32,382 bases of DNA, taken from assembly GCA_947493575.1 (NCBI GenBank), contig CANLRQ010000033.1:1-32382 (forward strand). Reading direction: 5' to 3'. Every line of letters begins with the position of its first letter. Position 1 is the first letter of the stretch. Shown here in pieces: positions 8,209 to 15,713 of the stretch. The notes under the pieces were generated by a model. It was not told the DNA's origin, made no database searches, and was given only the letters and a program-made list of their open reading frames with translations. Both the position numbers and the translations under genes were made by a program. The DNA comes from an uncultured Marinomonas sp. (lineage in GTDB: Bacteria; Pseudomonadota; Gammaproteobacteria; Pseudomonadales; Marinomonadaceae).

Positions 8209-8547
8209 ATGGCACGATCAAAAAAAACACGCACAATGCGTGGTAAATTAGGCAAAACAGGCACAAAAGAAATGATGAAAGAGCAGCGTAAAGCTCAGAA
8301 ATCAAAAGAGCCTAGCCGCTATCATGTTAAAAAGTCGCAATTGCGTAAAGAGCAAGCTCATAAAAAGCTTGAAAGACTTGGGTTATTGCCTGAAGTAGAA
8401 GAAACAACAGTTGCGGCAAGACCAAGACGGTTCACTTATGTGCCGCCAGTTGTCGAAAAAGCACCTGAAGAAGTTGTTCAGGAAAAAAATAACACAGAAG
8501 AGTTAACAACGAATGATTTAATGAGCGCATTTTCTGAATCCTTTTAA
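8209..8547 (+). CDS. Small, highly basic protein of unknown function
   Basis: 112 aa from the ATG at 8209, which is preceded by GAGTGAGGAAATC, a good ribosome-binding site. The reading frame is open further upstream to 8155, but that part lacks such a site. The N-terminal ~60 residues are rich in Lys and Arg (MARSKKTRTMRGKLGKTG...) and probably bind nucleic acid or ribosomal material. The C-terminal ~45 residues are acidic and Pro/Val-rich. The opening resembles that of YihI (an activator of the GTPase Der), but I cannot confirm membership. It ends 34 bp before a strong terminator, so it is probably a single-gene unit. Confidence 0.65.
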   Translation: MARSKKTRTMRGKLGKTGTKEMMKEQRKAQKSKEPSRYHVKKSQLRKEQAHKKLERLGLLPEVEETTVAARPRRFTYVPPVVEKAPEEVVQEKNNTEELTTNDLMSAFSESF

Positions 8548-8581
8548 GGTATCGAAGAAATACGATTGATCATTCGTTTTT

Positions 8582-8609
8582 AAAAAAGGCTGCCTTCGCA
8601 GCCTTTTTT
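8582..8609 (+). terminator. Intrinsic terminator after the basic small protein gene
   Basis: 12-bp stem AAAAAAGGCTGC (8582-8593) / GCAGCCTTTTTT (8598-8609) with a CTTC loop and a T-run. The symmetrical A/T arms suggest it could act in both directions. Confidence 0.9.
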
Positions 8610-8616
8610 ATTACAT

Positions 8617-8682
8617 ACCGTAAATTTATGCATGCCGTAAATTTATGCATGCCGTAAATTTATGTATGCCGTAAATTAATGG
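8617..8682. repeat. 17-bp tandem repeat, about 3.8 copies
   Basis: The unit GCCGTAAATTTATGCAT starts at 8617 (first base A), 8634, 8651 (one change, TGTAT) and 8668 (partial, diverged after TAAATT). It fills the space between the terminator and the AraC-type regulator gene and lies within 40 bp of that gene's start, so its copy number could affect expression. Confidence 0.93.
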
Positions 8683-8719
8683 CGTGTTGTTAAAAAGTTT
8701 AATTGTTATAAAGGGAGTC

Positions 8720-9802
8720 ATGATGAATAAAAAAGCCTTTGTTCCTATGTCCAGTGTCCGTTTTTTATTAAAGGCTCTAGAGGATCAAGGGGTGGATAGT
8801 GGCTCCTTACTATCTGCATTGGATATTTCTAAGGAAGATATTGAGTTCGGTAATTCATTTCCTGCTCATAAATATGGATTACTTTATCAGCATATTATGT
8901 TTCTAGTGCAAGATGAATCATTTGGTATGTTGAGCGGTGGTAAAGTTCCAAATGGTACTTTTAGGATGATGTGTTTATGTATCATTCACGCTCGTTCATT
9001 GGCGCATTCCTTGTACCGTTGTAGTGACTTTTATGAAATATGTCGAGGGCCTATTATTAAGCCAGTGCTCATCAAAAAAGGTCGTTATGCAATGGTCACA
9101 TTTGCGCCTTTGGATTCGGCATCCAAGGAAGATGTTGATGCCTTAATAAAAACAGAATCTAAAGAGCGTTTACGAACAACACTTTCAATGTGGCATCATT
9201 TTATCAGTTGGTTGATTGGTCGTCGTTTATCACTTAAAGCGGCGTATTTTACTTGCGACCGACCTGATGATCTTGAGTATTACAAAACGCTTTTTCAGTC
9301 TGAAGTTAAATTCAGTCAACACGCCAATGCCTTGGTCTTTCCTGCGAGTTATCTTGACCTGCCTGTGGTTCAAACTGAAGAAAGCTTGCGAGGCTTTTTG
9401 AAAACAGCGCCTTATCAATTACTGGTTATGGTTGATAATGATAACAGTTTGAAGTCTCAAGTTATGTCTATGCTAGGGAAAGACTTTTCAAGAGATGTAT
9501 TGAGTGCAGATGAAGTGGCTTCAGCGCTAAATATGAGTGTGTCCACTTTACGTAGAAGACTTAATGATGAAGATACCTCTTATCAGCAAATTAAAGATGA
9601 ATGCCGTAAAGAAGCTGCAATCACCTATATGAACGCCCCGCAGTTGAGTATCAGTGACATTGCATTGTTAATGGGGTTTGATGAACCCTCTGCATTTTTT
9701 CGTTCTTTTAAGAAGTGGACAGGTGTAACGCCAGGTGAATACAGGAAAAATGAAGAATATCTGAAGTTTGAAAAAGGATTTAAAGAAGTGAGTAAAGGAT
9801 GA
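8720..9802 (+). CDS. AraC-family transcriptional regulator
   Basis: About 360 aa. The C-terminal third is a double helix-turn-helix AraC/XylS domain: LSADEVASALNMSVSTLRRRL is the first HTH, and ISDIALLMGFDEPSAFFRSFKKWTGVTPGEYRK is the second HTH and signature. The N-terminal ~200 residues resemble the arabinose-binding-like domain found in OruR/MmsR-type regulators. AAGGGAG at 8711-8717 places the start at ATG 8720 or the adjacent ATG 8723; a GTG at 8684 is less likely. It is followed on the same strand by acyl-CoA dehydrogenase and ETF-QO genes. Regulators of this type often control neighbouring acyl-CoA metabolism, so that is my inferred target. Confidence 0.85.
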   Translation: MMNKKAFVPMSSVRFLLKALEDQGVDSGSLLSALDISKEDIEFGNSFPAHKYGLLYQHIMFLVQDESFGMLSGGKVPNGTFRMMCLCIIHARSLAHSLYRCSDFYEICRGPIIKPVLIKKGRYAMVTFAPLDSASKEDVDALIKTESKERLRTTLSMWHHFISWLIGRRLSLKAAYFTCDRPDDLEYYKTLFQSEVKFSQHANALVFPASYLDLPVVQTEESLRGFLKTAPYQLLVMVDNDNSLKSQVMSMLGKDFSRDVLSADEVASALNMSVSTLRRRLNDEDTSYQQIKDECRKEAAITYMNAPQLSISDIALLMGFDEPSAFFRSFKKWTGVTPGEYRKNEEYLKFEKGFKEVSKG

Positions 9803-9939
9803 TTTGTTGATAAAAAATCCTTCCTGAATGATTTTGTCATTAATTTAGGGGAAAAGTGTTATTGAGTGAATAGGGGAAGCAAGTCACTATATTAGGCATT
9901 GGTTTTTTCTTTCGCTATTAGAGTCGGAGATTTAAAGGT

Positions 9940-11721
9940 ATGAGTGATTACCGTTATCCACTTAATGACATTACATTTAGCTTGCAACAGGTTGCAAACT
10001 TTACTCAATTAAATGAATTATTATCTGAAGAAGTATCTGATGAATTAATTGACGCCATTTTGAACGAGGCAGGTAAGCTTTGTGAACAAGTGATTGCTCC
10101 TATTAATCATTCTGGGGATCAAGAAGGATCGGTGATCGTTAATGATGAAGTGCAGGAAGCAGCGGGTTTCAAAGAAGCGTTTAACGCCTATGTTGAAGGT
10201 GGCTGGGGTGGATTATCAGGTTCAGAAGAGTATGGTGGCCAAGGTCTTCCATTCAGTCTATCCGTCGCCGTTAGTGAAGGTGTGCAATCCGCTAACTTGG
10301 CTTTTTCATTGTGTCCGTTATTGAATCAAGGGGCCATTGAAGCGATAGAAACTCACGCAAGTGATGAACTAAAGTCTTTGTATTTACCAAAAATGATTAG
10401 CGGTGAATGGGTGGGTTCGATGAACTTAACTGAACCTGCCGCAGGTTCTGACTTAGCGGCTATTCAGGCTAAGGCCATTCCAGATGGTGATCAATATCGT
10501 ATATTTGGTCAAAAAATCTTCATAACATGGGGTGATCATCAAATGACGGAAAACATCGTTCATTTGGTGTTAGCCCGTCTGCCTGATGCACCTGAAGGTG
10601 TGAAGGGCATTTCTTTGTTTATTGTACCTAAGTATGTGCTAGATCAAGACGGTAACCCAAGTGCTAAAAACGATGTCATTCCGGTATCGGTTGAGAAAAA
10701 ATTGGGGATTCATGCTTCACCCACTTGTGTCATGAGTTTCGGTGATAATGACGGTGCGATTGGTTACCTTGTTGGGCAGGAAAATCGTGGGCTCATGGCA
10801 ATGTTCACTATGATGAATAATGCACGTCAGGGGGTAGGGCTGCAAGGATTGGCCATATCTGAACGGGCATATCAACAAGCACTAGAGTACGCCAAAGAGC
10901 GTAAACAAGGTGTGAGCGCAGATCGTCGTCGTAAAGTTGAAATTATTGAGCATCCAGATGTGTTGCGAATGCTGATGACAATGAAAAGCCAAATTGATGC
11001 CATGCGCTCTTTAGTGTATACCGCCGCGGTTGAAATTGATCTAGCAAATTTAACGCAGGGCGAACAGCAGCAAAAGCACATTGAACGCTGCGGCATTTTT
11101 ACTCCTATTGTGAAAGGCTGGGTAACTGAGCAAGCTCAAGAAATTACTTCACTCGCTATTCAAGTGCATGGAGGCGTTGGTTTTATTGAAGAAACGGGTG
11201 TTGCTCAACATGCTAGAGATGCACGTATTTTACCAATTTACGAGGGAACTAATGGAATCCAAGCATTGGATCTTATTGGAAGAAAGCTGCATGCAGATCA
11301 AGGTGAAGGCATAAAACATTTATTGAATGACGTTGAAAATGAGCTTTTAGCATTGGAAAGCAATGTGCAGTCTAATCATTTGAAGGCAAATATTACTCGT
11401 GTTAGAAACGCATTAAAAGAAGTGAATGAAGCACAGGCAATCTGTCTTGATAGAATGAATCAGGACGCGGTTAGCGCGACAGGGTCTGCCTATTCTTTGA
11501 TGATGTTGATGGGTTATGCTTTAGGCGGATGGTTACAAGTAAAAGCACAATCGAAAGCGCTTACTTCAGATGTATTGTCTGATGTACAAAAAGTTTCATG
11601 GAATCAATCGGTTGATTTTTATTGTCAGCATGTATTGCCTCGCACAACAGGTTATTATCAGGCTATTATGTCAGGCGATGAATCCGTAGCTTCTTTATCG
11701 ACGAGCAGCTTTTCTCGATAA
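9940..11721 (+). CDS. Acyl-CoA dehydrogenase, large (DmdC-like) type
   Basis: FAD enzyme that oxidises an acyl-CoA to trans-2-enoyl-CoA and passes electrons to ETF. Motifs seen: MNLTEPAAGSDLA (161-173), QKIFITWGDHQM (191-202), VHGGVGFIEETG (409-420) and PIYEGTNGIQ with the probable catalytic base E435. At 593 aa it is longer than the ~380-aa mitochondrial type. The extra C-terminal region matches the class that includes the 3-methylmercaptopropionyl-CoA dehydrogenase DmdC as well as general fatty-acyl-CoA enzymes, so the substrate cannot be fixed from sequence. The start follows GGAGATTTAAAGGT. The ETF-QO gene follows on the same strand. Confidence 0.88.
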   Translation: MSDYRYPLNDITFSLQQVANFTQLNELLSEEVSDELIDAILNEAGKLCEQVIAPINHSGDQEGSVIVNDEVQEAAGFKEAFNAYVEGGWGGLSGSEEYGGQGLPFSLSVAVSEGVQSANLAFSLCPLLNQGAIEAIETHASDELKSLYLPKMISGEWVGSMNLTEPAAGSDLAAIQAKAIPDGDQYRIFGQKIFITWGDHQMTENIVHLVLARLPDAPEGVKGISLFIVPKYVLDQDGNPSAKNDVIPVSVEKKLGIHASPTCVMSFGDNDGAIGYLVGQENRGLMAMFTMMNNARQGVGLQGLAISERAYQQALEYAKERKQGVSADRRRKVEIIEHPDVLRMLMTMKSQIDAMRSLVYTAAVEIDLANLTQGEQQQKHIERCGIFTPIVKGWVTEQAQEITSLAIQVHGGVGFIEETGVAQHARDARILPIYEGTNGIQALDLIGRKLHADQGEGIKHLLNDVENELLALESNVQSNHLKANITRVRNALKEVNEAQAICLDRMNQDAVSATGSAYSLMMLMGYALGGWLQVKAQSKALTSDVLSDVQKVSWNQSVDFYCQHVLPRTTGYYQAIMSGDESVASLSTSSFSR

Positions 11722-11754
11722 AACAGCGACATAAGTACAATAAAAATATACATT

Positions 11755-11804
11755 AAGACCTTTGCACGAAGTATTCGCAAGCGCAGTTGTCGTGCAAAGG
11801 TCTC
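11755..11804. mobile_element. MITE copy 2 (50 bp), near-perfect palindrome
   Basis: The arms AGACCTTTGCACGA (11756-11769) and TCGTGCAAAGGTCT (11790-11803) are exact inverted repeats of 14 bp separated by about 20 bp. Direct repeats ACATT lie at 11750-11754 and 11805-11809. It is the shortest copy: little but the two ends. It lies 33 bp after the acyl-CoA dehydrogenase stop and 58 bp before ETF-QO, and its transcript would form a strong hairpin. Confidence 0.85.
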
Positions 11805-11862
11805 ACATTATAAAAATAATTGATCCCATAATTTAGTGGACTTTGCCTGTATTGGAGGGGAT

Positions 11863-13512
11863 ATGTTAGAGCGTGAAGTGATGGAATTTGATGTGGTTAT
11901 TGTTGGTGGTGGCCCAGCCGGTCTGTCTTCTGCTTGCCGCATAATGCAATTAGCTCAAGAGCAAGAAAAAGAAATTAGTGTCTGTTTGGTAGAAAAAGGC
12001 TCGGAAGTTGGTGCACATATTTTATCCGGTGCCGTTGTTGACCCTATTGCTTTGAATGAATTGTTTCCAACATGGAAAGACATGGGGGCACCATTACAAA
12101 CTGAGGTAAAGGTAGATGAGTTACACTGGCTGCACGATGATCAAGTGAGCCGTCAACTCTCTAATTGGATGATTCCACAAACAATGCACAATGAAGGCAA
12201 TTATGTCATTAGTCTTGGGAATTTGTGCCGTTGGTTAGCCGAACAAGCAGAATCAATGGGTGTGGAAGTATTTCCCGGCTTTACAGCAGCTTCTGTAGCA
12301 TACGATTCAAATGGCCATGTTGAAGGGATTATTACAGGGGATATGGGTGTAGCTGCCGATGGGGCAGAAAAAGACAGTTATATGCCTGGTATGCTATTAA
12401 AAGCGAAATACACCGTCTTTGCTGAAGGCTGTCGTGGACATCTCGGTAAACAGCTTATTCAACATTTCGCCCTCGATAAAGAGTCCGACCCGCAACACTA
12501 TGGGCTAGGAATTAAAGAATTATGGGATGTGCCAGCAGAGCAAAGTAAACCCGGTACGGTAATACATACTGCAGGTTGGCCATTAGGAAGTGAGGCAGGT
12601 GGCGGTGGTTTTCTATATCACTTAGAAAACAATCAAGTTGTTGTCGGTTTAATTACTGATTTGAACTACAAAAACCCTTTCTTAAGCCCATACGATGAAT
12701 TTCAACGCTATAAGCATCATCCATTAATCTCGTCCCATTTAAAAGGCGGTAAGCGTGTGTCTTATGGTGCAAGAGCGATTGCTAAAGGTGGGTTACGATC
12801 GCTGCCAGAAATGGTATTTGAAGGTGGTCTGTTAATTGGTTGTGATGCAGGAACCTTGAATCCCGGTAAGATCAAAGGTACTCATACTGCAATGAAAACG
12901 GGCATTCTAGCTGCTGAATCCATAGTGAAAGCTCTTGCAAAAGATGATCCTGCGAAGAAGTTGACCGATTTTACCGAAGCATTTCATGGATCATGGGTTG
13001 GAGAGGAGTTACAAAAAACACGTAACTTTGTTCCTGTCATGCATAAGCTAGGAACCTTTTTTGGTGGTGCCTATAATTGGGTAGATCAAAATCTGTGCTC
13101 GGGAGCATTGCCTTTTAACTTCACAGATGTGATTCCCGATTACGCAACGTTGGAAGCCGCAGAAAAGCATCAAAAAATTGATTACCCTAAACCAGATGGT
13201 CTGTTGAGTTTTGATAAATTGTCGTCAGTATTTTTATCAAACACCAACCATGAAGAAGATCAGCCTAGCCATCTGCAACTAAAAGATGCCAATGTGCCAA
13301 TTCAGCAAAATTTACCTAAATACGATGAGCCTGCTCAACGATATTGTCCTGCTGGTGTATACGAAGTCGTTGAAAAAGACAATGAGTCTGTATTTCAAGT
13401 GAACAGTCAAAATTGCATCCACTGTAAAACATGCGATATCAAAGACCCAGCGCAAAATATTACTTGGGTAACACCGGAAGGTGCAGGTGGCCCTAATTAC
13501 CCTAATATGTAA
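11863..13512 (+). CDS. Electron transfer flavoprotein-ubiquinone oxidoreductase
   Basis: Membrane-associated FAD/[4Fe-4S] enzyme that takes electrons from reduced ETF and reduces ubiquinone, linking acyl-CoA and amino-acid dehydrogenases to respiration. The N-terminal FAD motif is VIVGGGPAG (residues 12-20 from the chosen start). The C-terminal cluster ligands are C495, C518, C521 and C524, in YCPAGVYE and NCIHCKTCDIKDP. Length is 549 aa, standard for the family. I chose the ATG at 11863 because GGAGGGG at 11854-11860 precedes it; a start at 11836 would add nine unconserved residues. The ETF subunits themselves are not in the window. Confidence 0.95.
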   Translation: MLEREVMEFDVVIVGGGPAGLSSACRIMQLAQEQEKEISVCLVEKGSEVGAHILSGAVVDPIALNELFPTWKDMGAPLQTEVKVDELHWLHDDQVSRQLSNWMIPQTMHNEGNYVISLGNLCRWLAEQAESMGVEVFPGFTAASVAYDSNGHVEGIITGDMGVAADGAEKDSYMPGMLLKAKYTVFAEGCRGHLGKQLIQHFALDKESDPQHYGLGIKELWDVPAEQSKPGTVIHTAGWPLGSEAGGGGFLYHLENNQVVVGLITDLNYKNPFLSPYDEFQRYKHHPLISSHLKGGKRVSYGARAIAKGGLRSLPEMVFEGGLLIGCDAGTLNPGKIKGTHTAMKTGILAAESIVKALAKDDPAKKLTDFTEAFHGSWVGEELQKTRNFVPVMHKLGTFFGGAYNWVDQNLCSGALPFNFTDVIPDYATLEAAEKHQKIDYPKPDGLLSFDKLSSVFLSNTNHEEDQPSHLQLKDANVPIQQNLPKYDEPAQRYCPAGVYEVVEKDNESVFQVNSQNCIHCKTCDIKDPAQNITWVTPEGAGGPNYPNM

Positions 13513-13548
13513 TGTCTTGATAAGTTAAATTACGAGCGTTTAACAAAT

Positions 13549-13580
13549 AGCCAGCTTATGAGAATGAGCTGGCTTTTTTT
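13549..13580 (+). terminator. Intrinsic terminator after ETF-QO
   Basis: AGCCAGCT (13549-13556) pairs with AGCTGGCT (13567-13574), with TTATGAGAAT between, followed by a T-run to about 13580. Confidence 0.88.
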
Positions 13581-13688
13581 ATTTAAACGCCGCCATATTA
13601 TGAATTTTTATACTTAATGGCTTAGTGACTGGATAAAGTTCGCTTGAAAGGGAATAATAGAAACCATTCACTTTACAAGGGTTTTCTA

Positions 13689-14141
13689 ATGAAAATATGG
13701 GTTGACGCGGATGCGTGTCCAAATGTGATTAAAAATATTTTATTTCGCGCCGCTGAACGAGTGAAAATTCAATGCACTTTGGTGGCGAATCAGATGATTG
13801 CCATTCCTCCTTCTCCTTGGATAGATCGCCAACAAGTTTCTCAAGGTTTCGACGAAGCCGATAATTATATTGTTGATCATGTTGAAAAAAATGATTTAGT
13901 TATTACGGCGGACATTCCCCTAGCTTCTGAGGTTATTGAAAAAGGCGCTTTGGCGATTAATCCTCGGGGTGAAATCTATACTAAAGAAAATATCAAACAA
14001 CGATTAGCCATGCGTGATTTTATGGAGCAGATGCGCAGCAGTGGTGAAAATATCGGCGGGCCTGACTCGTTTAATAACCAAGACAAAGCGGCTTTTGCGA
14101 ATGCGTTAGATAAACTCTTAATTAAAATGCGCCAAAGCTAA
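13689..14141 (+). CDS. DUF188 / YaiI-YqxD family protein
   Basis: 150-aa cytosolic protein of the conserved UPF0178 family; its biochemical function is not established. The family opening [15 protein letters not shown] and the block [19 protein letters not shown] are clear, as is the C-terminal [11 protein letters not shown]. The ATG at 13689 follows CAAGGG at about 13676-13681; an in-frame ATG at 13644 would add 15 unconserved residues. Single gene between the ETF-QO terminator and ndh. A stem-loop encloses its stop codon. Confidence 0.9.
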   Translation: MKIWVDADACPNVIKNILFRAAERVKIQCTLVANQMIAIPPSPWIDRQQVSQGFDEADNYIVDHVEKNDLVITADIPLASEVIEKGALAINPRGEIYTKENIKQRLAMRDFMEQMRSSGENIGGPDSFNNQDKAAFANALDKLLIKMRQS

Positions 14142-14149
14142 TTTGGCGC
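14129..14149 (+). other. Stem-loop enclosing the stop codon of the DUF188 gene
   Basis: GCGCCAAA (14129-14136) and TTTGGCGC (14142-14149) form an 8-bp stem whose loop GCTAA contains the TAA stop codon. No T-run follows, so it is not a standard terminator. It may stabilise the 3' end of the mRNA or be chance. Confidence 0.5.
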
Positions 14150-14194
14150 GTTGAACAAAGTAATGATGTTAAAAATGCAGTGAGTCTTACTCTG

Positions 14195-14230
14195 TAAGTG
14201 CTTTTCTTAAGTGCTTTTATAAGTACTCTG
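14195..14230. repeat. Three ~12-bp direct repeats upstream of ndh
   Basis: TAAGTGCTTTTCT (14195), TAAGTGCTTTTA (14208) and TAAGTACTCTG (14220) lie in tandem, with decreasing identity. They end about 57 bp before ndh, so they fall in its probable promoter region. Confidence 0.6.
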
Positions 14231-14287
14231 AAAAGGTGTTTTAGCTGACAGTTTTTCAGATGATTTATAAATTAAAAGGTAAAACTC

Positions 14288-15580
14288 ATGAAAAGAATAG
14301 TCGTTGTTGGCGGTGGTGCTGGTGGGCTTGAATTGGTTACCAAGCTTGGTCACAAGCTGGGGAAACGTGGGCAAGCGGAAGTCATTCTCGTAGATAGAAG
14401 TCGCACCCATATATGGAAGCCTTTATTGCACGAAGTGGCAACTGGGTCTTTAGATGTTAATACGGATGGTATTAACTATCGTGCTCATTCTGCAAGACAT
14501 TACTACCAATACCAATTAGGGACTATGGTTGGCTTGAATGCCGCAGAAAAGGCCATTGAATTAGACTCCTTAGTGGATGAAGATGGGCATGAAATTTTGC
14601 CAGTTCGCACTCTATCCTACGACATATTGGTTATGGCCGTTGGCAGTGTAAGTAATGATTTTTCTACTCCCGGAGTAAAAGATAACTGCTATTTCTTAGA
14701 TTCCCATAAGCAAGCGGAGCGCTTTCAACAGGCGTTGCTTAATCAATTTTTACGGGTTCATCAATCCAGTAACAGTGATGATTTGCTAAAATTAGCCATC
14801 GTAGGGGGAGGCGCAACAGGTGTGGAGCTGGCAGCAGAACTGAACCATGTTGCGGATTTGCTAAAAGCGTATGGCATGACCAACATGTCATCTAAAAAAA
14901 TGGAAATTACGCTAATTGAAGCGGGTGATCGTATCTTACCTGCGCTACCTGAACGAATTGCTCTGTTAGCTCGAAAAGAGTTATCTCGTTTGGGGGTTAA
15001 AGTCAGTGAAAATACACGTATTGTTAAAGCCTCAGAAAGTGGTTTCTTAACCGCAGAGGAAAATGCGATTGATGCCGATTTAATGGTTTGGGCGGCGGGA
15101 GTGAAAGCGCCTGACTTCGTTAGTAATATTGAAGGGTTTGAAACCAATAGAGCAAATCAAATCCTTGTTAAGCAAAACTTACAATCAACAGAGTTTGATT
15201 CTATTTATGTCATTGGTGATTGCTGTGCTTGTGAATTGGAAACAGGCCGTTTTGTGCCACCAAGAGCACAATCTGCCCATCAGATGGCGTCATTAGTCAG
15301 TGAAAACATTGTCGCTACTTTCACGGATAAACCGTTAAAAACATTCACCTATAATGATCATGGTTCACTTGTTAATTTAAGCCGCTACAGTACAGTCGGT
15401 AGCTTAATGGGCAATCTTTCCAATAAATCCATGTTTGTAGAAGGTAGGATTGCGCGTTTTGTGTATCTTTCACTTTATAGAATGCATCAAATTGCGATCC
15501 ACGGCTGGATTAAAGCGCTGTTAATTATGGCGGTTAAACGAATTAGTAAGGCTGTAAAACCTAAAATGAAGTTACACTAA
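14288..15580 (+). CDS. ndh: Type II NADH dehydrogenase
   Basis: Single-subunit, non-proton-pumping NADH:quinone oxidoreductase on the inner face of the membrane. Two Rossmann motifs are visible, VVVGGGAGG (residues 5-13, FAD) and AIVGGGATG (170-178, NADH), together with the family-specific HIWKPLLHEVATGSLD (41-56) and IYVIGDCCACE near the C-terminus. The last ~35 residues are amphipathic and hydrophobic (MHQIAIHGWIKALLIMAVKR), the usual membrane anchor. Length is 430 aa. It is bounded downstream by a strong terminator shared with the convergent alpha-glucosidase gene. Confidence 0.93.
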   Translation: MKRIVVVGGGAGGLELVTKLGHKLGKRGQAEVILVDRSRTHIWKPLLHEVATGSLDVNTDGINYRAHSARHYYQYQLGTMVGLNAAEKAIELDSLVDEDGHEILPVRTLSYDILVMAVGSVSNDFSTPGVKDNCYFLDSHKQAERFQQALLNQFLRVHQSSNSDDLLKLAIVGGGATGVELAAELNHVADLLKAYGMTNMSSKKMEITLIEAGDRILPALPERIALLARKELSRLGVKVSENTRIVKASESGFLTAEENAIDADLMVWAAGVKAPDFVSNIEGFETNRANQILVKQNLQSTEFDSIYVIGDCCACELETGRFVPPRAQSAHQMASLVSENIVATFTDKPLKTFTYNDHGSLVNLSRYSTVGSLMGNLSNKSMFVEGRIARFVYLSLYRMHQIAIHGWIKALLIMAVKRISKAVKPKMKLH

Positions 15581-15581
15581 T

Positions 15582-15617
15582 AGCAAAGTGTCTAGGGAAA
15601 GCAAAGTGTCTAGGGAA
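15582..15617. repeat. 18-bp perfect tandem duplication
   Basis: AGCAAAGTGTCTAGGGAA is present at 15582-15599 and again at 15600-15617, immediately after the ndh stop. It looks like a recent slippage duplication. Confidence 0.95.
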
Positions 15618-15645
15618 GGCATTGTTGCTGATGCCAAACATCTAT

Positions 15646-15685
15646 AAAAAGAGCGGCCACATTATGTTGTGGCCGCTCTTTTTTT
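15646..15685. terminator. Bidirectional terminator between ndh and the alpha-glucosidase
   Basis: A 16-bp perfect stem, AAAAAGAGCGGCCACA (15646-15661) / TGTGGCCGCTCTTTTT (15668-15683), with T-runs in both directions. It lies between two convergent genes. Confidence 0.93.
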
Positions 15686-15713
15686 GTTCAATAGGATGAC
15701 AACTATTCGCTAA

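Noticed and set aside
8617..8682. 17-bp tandem repeats as a CRISPR array
   Set aside because: The repeats abut each other without spacers and are too short; no cas genes nearby.
14761..15147. 128-codon open frame on the - strand inside ndh
   Set aside because: It is antisense to a well-conserved gene and its composition is that of a shadow frame.
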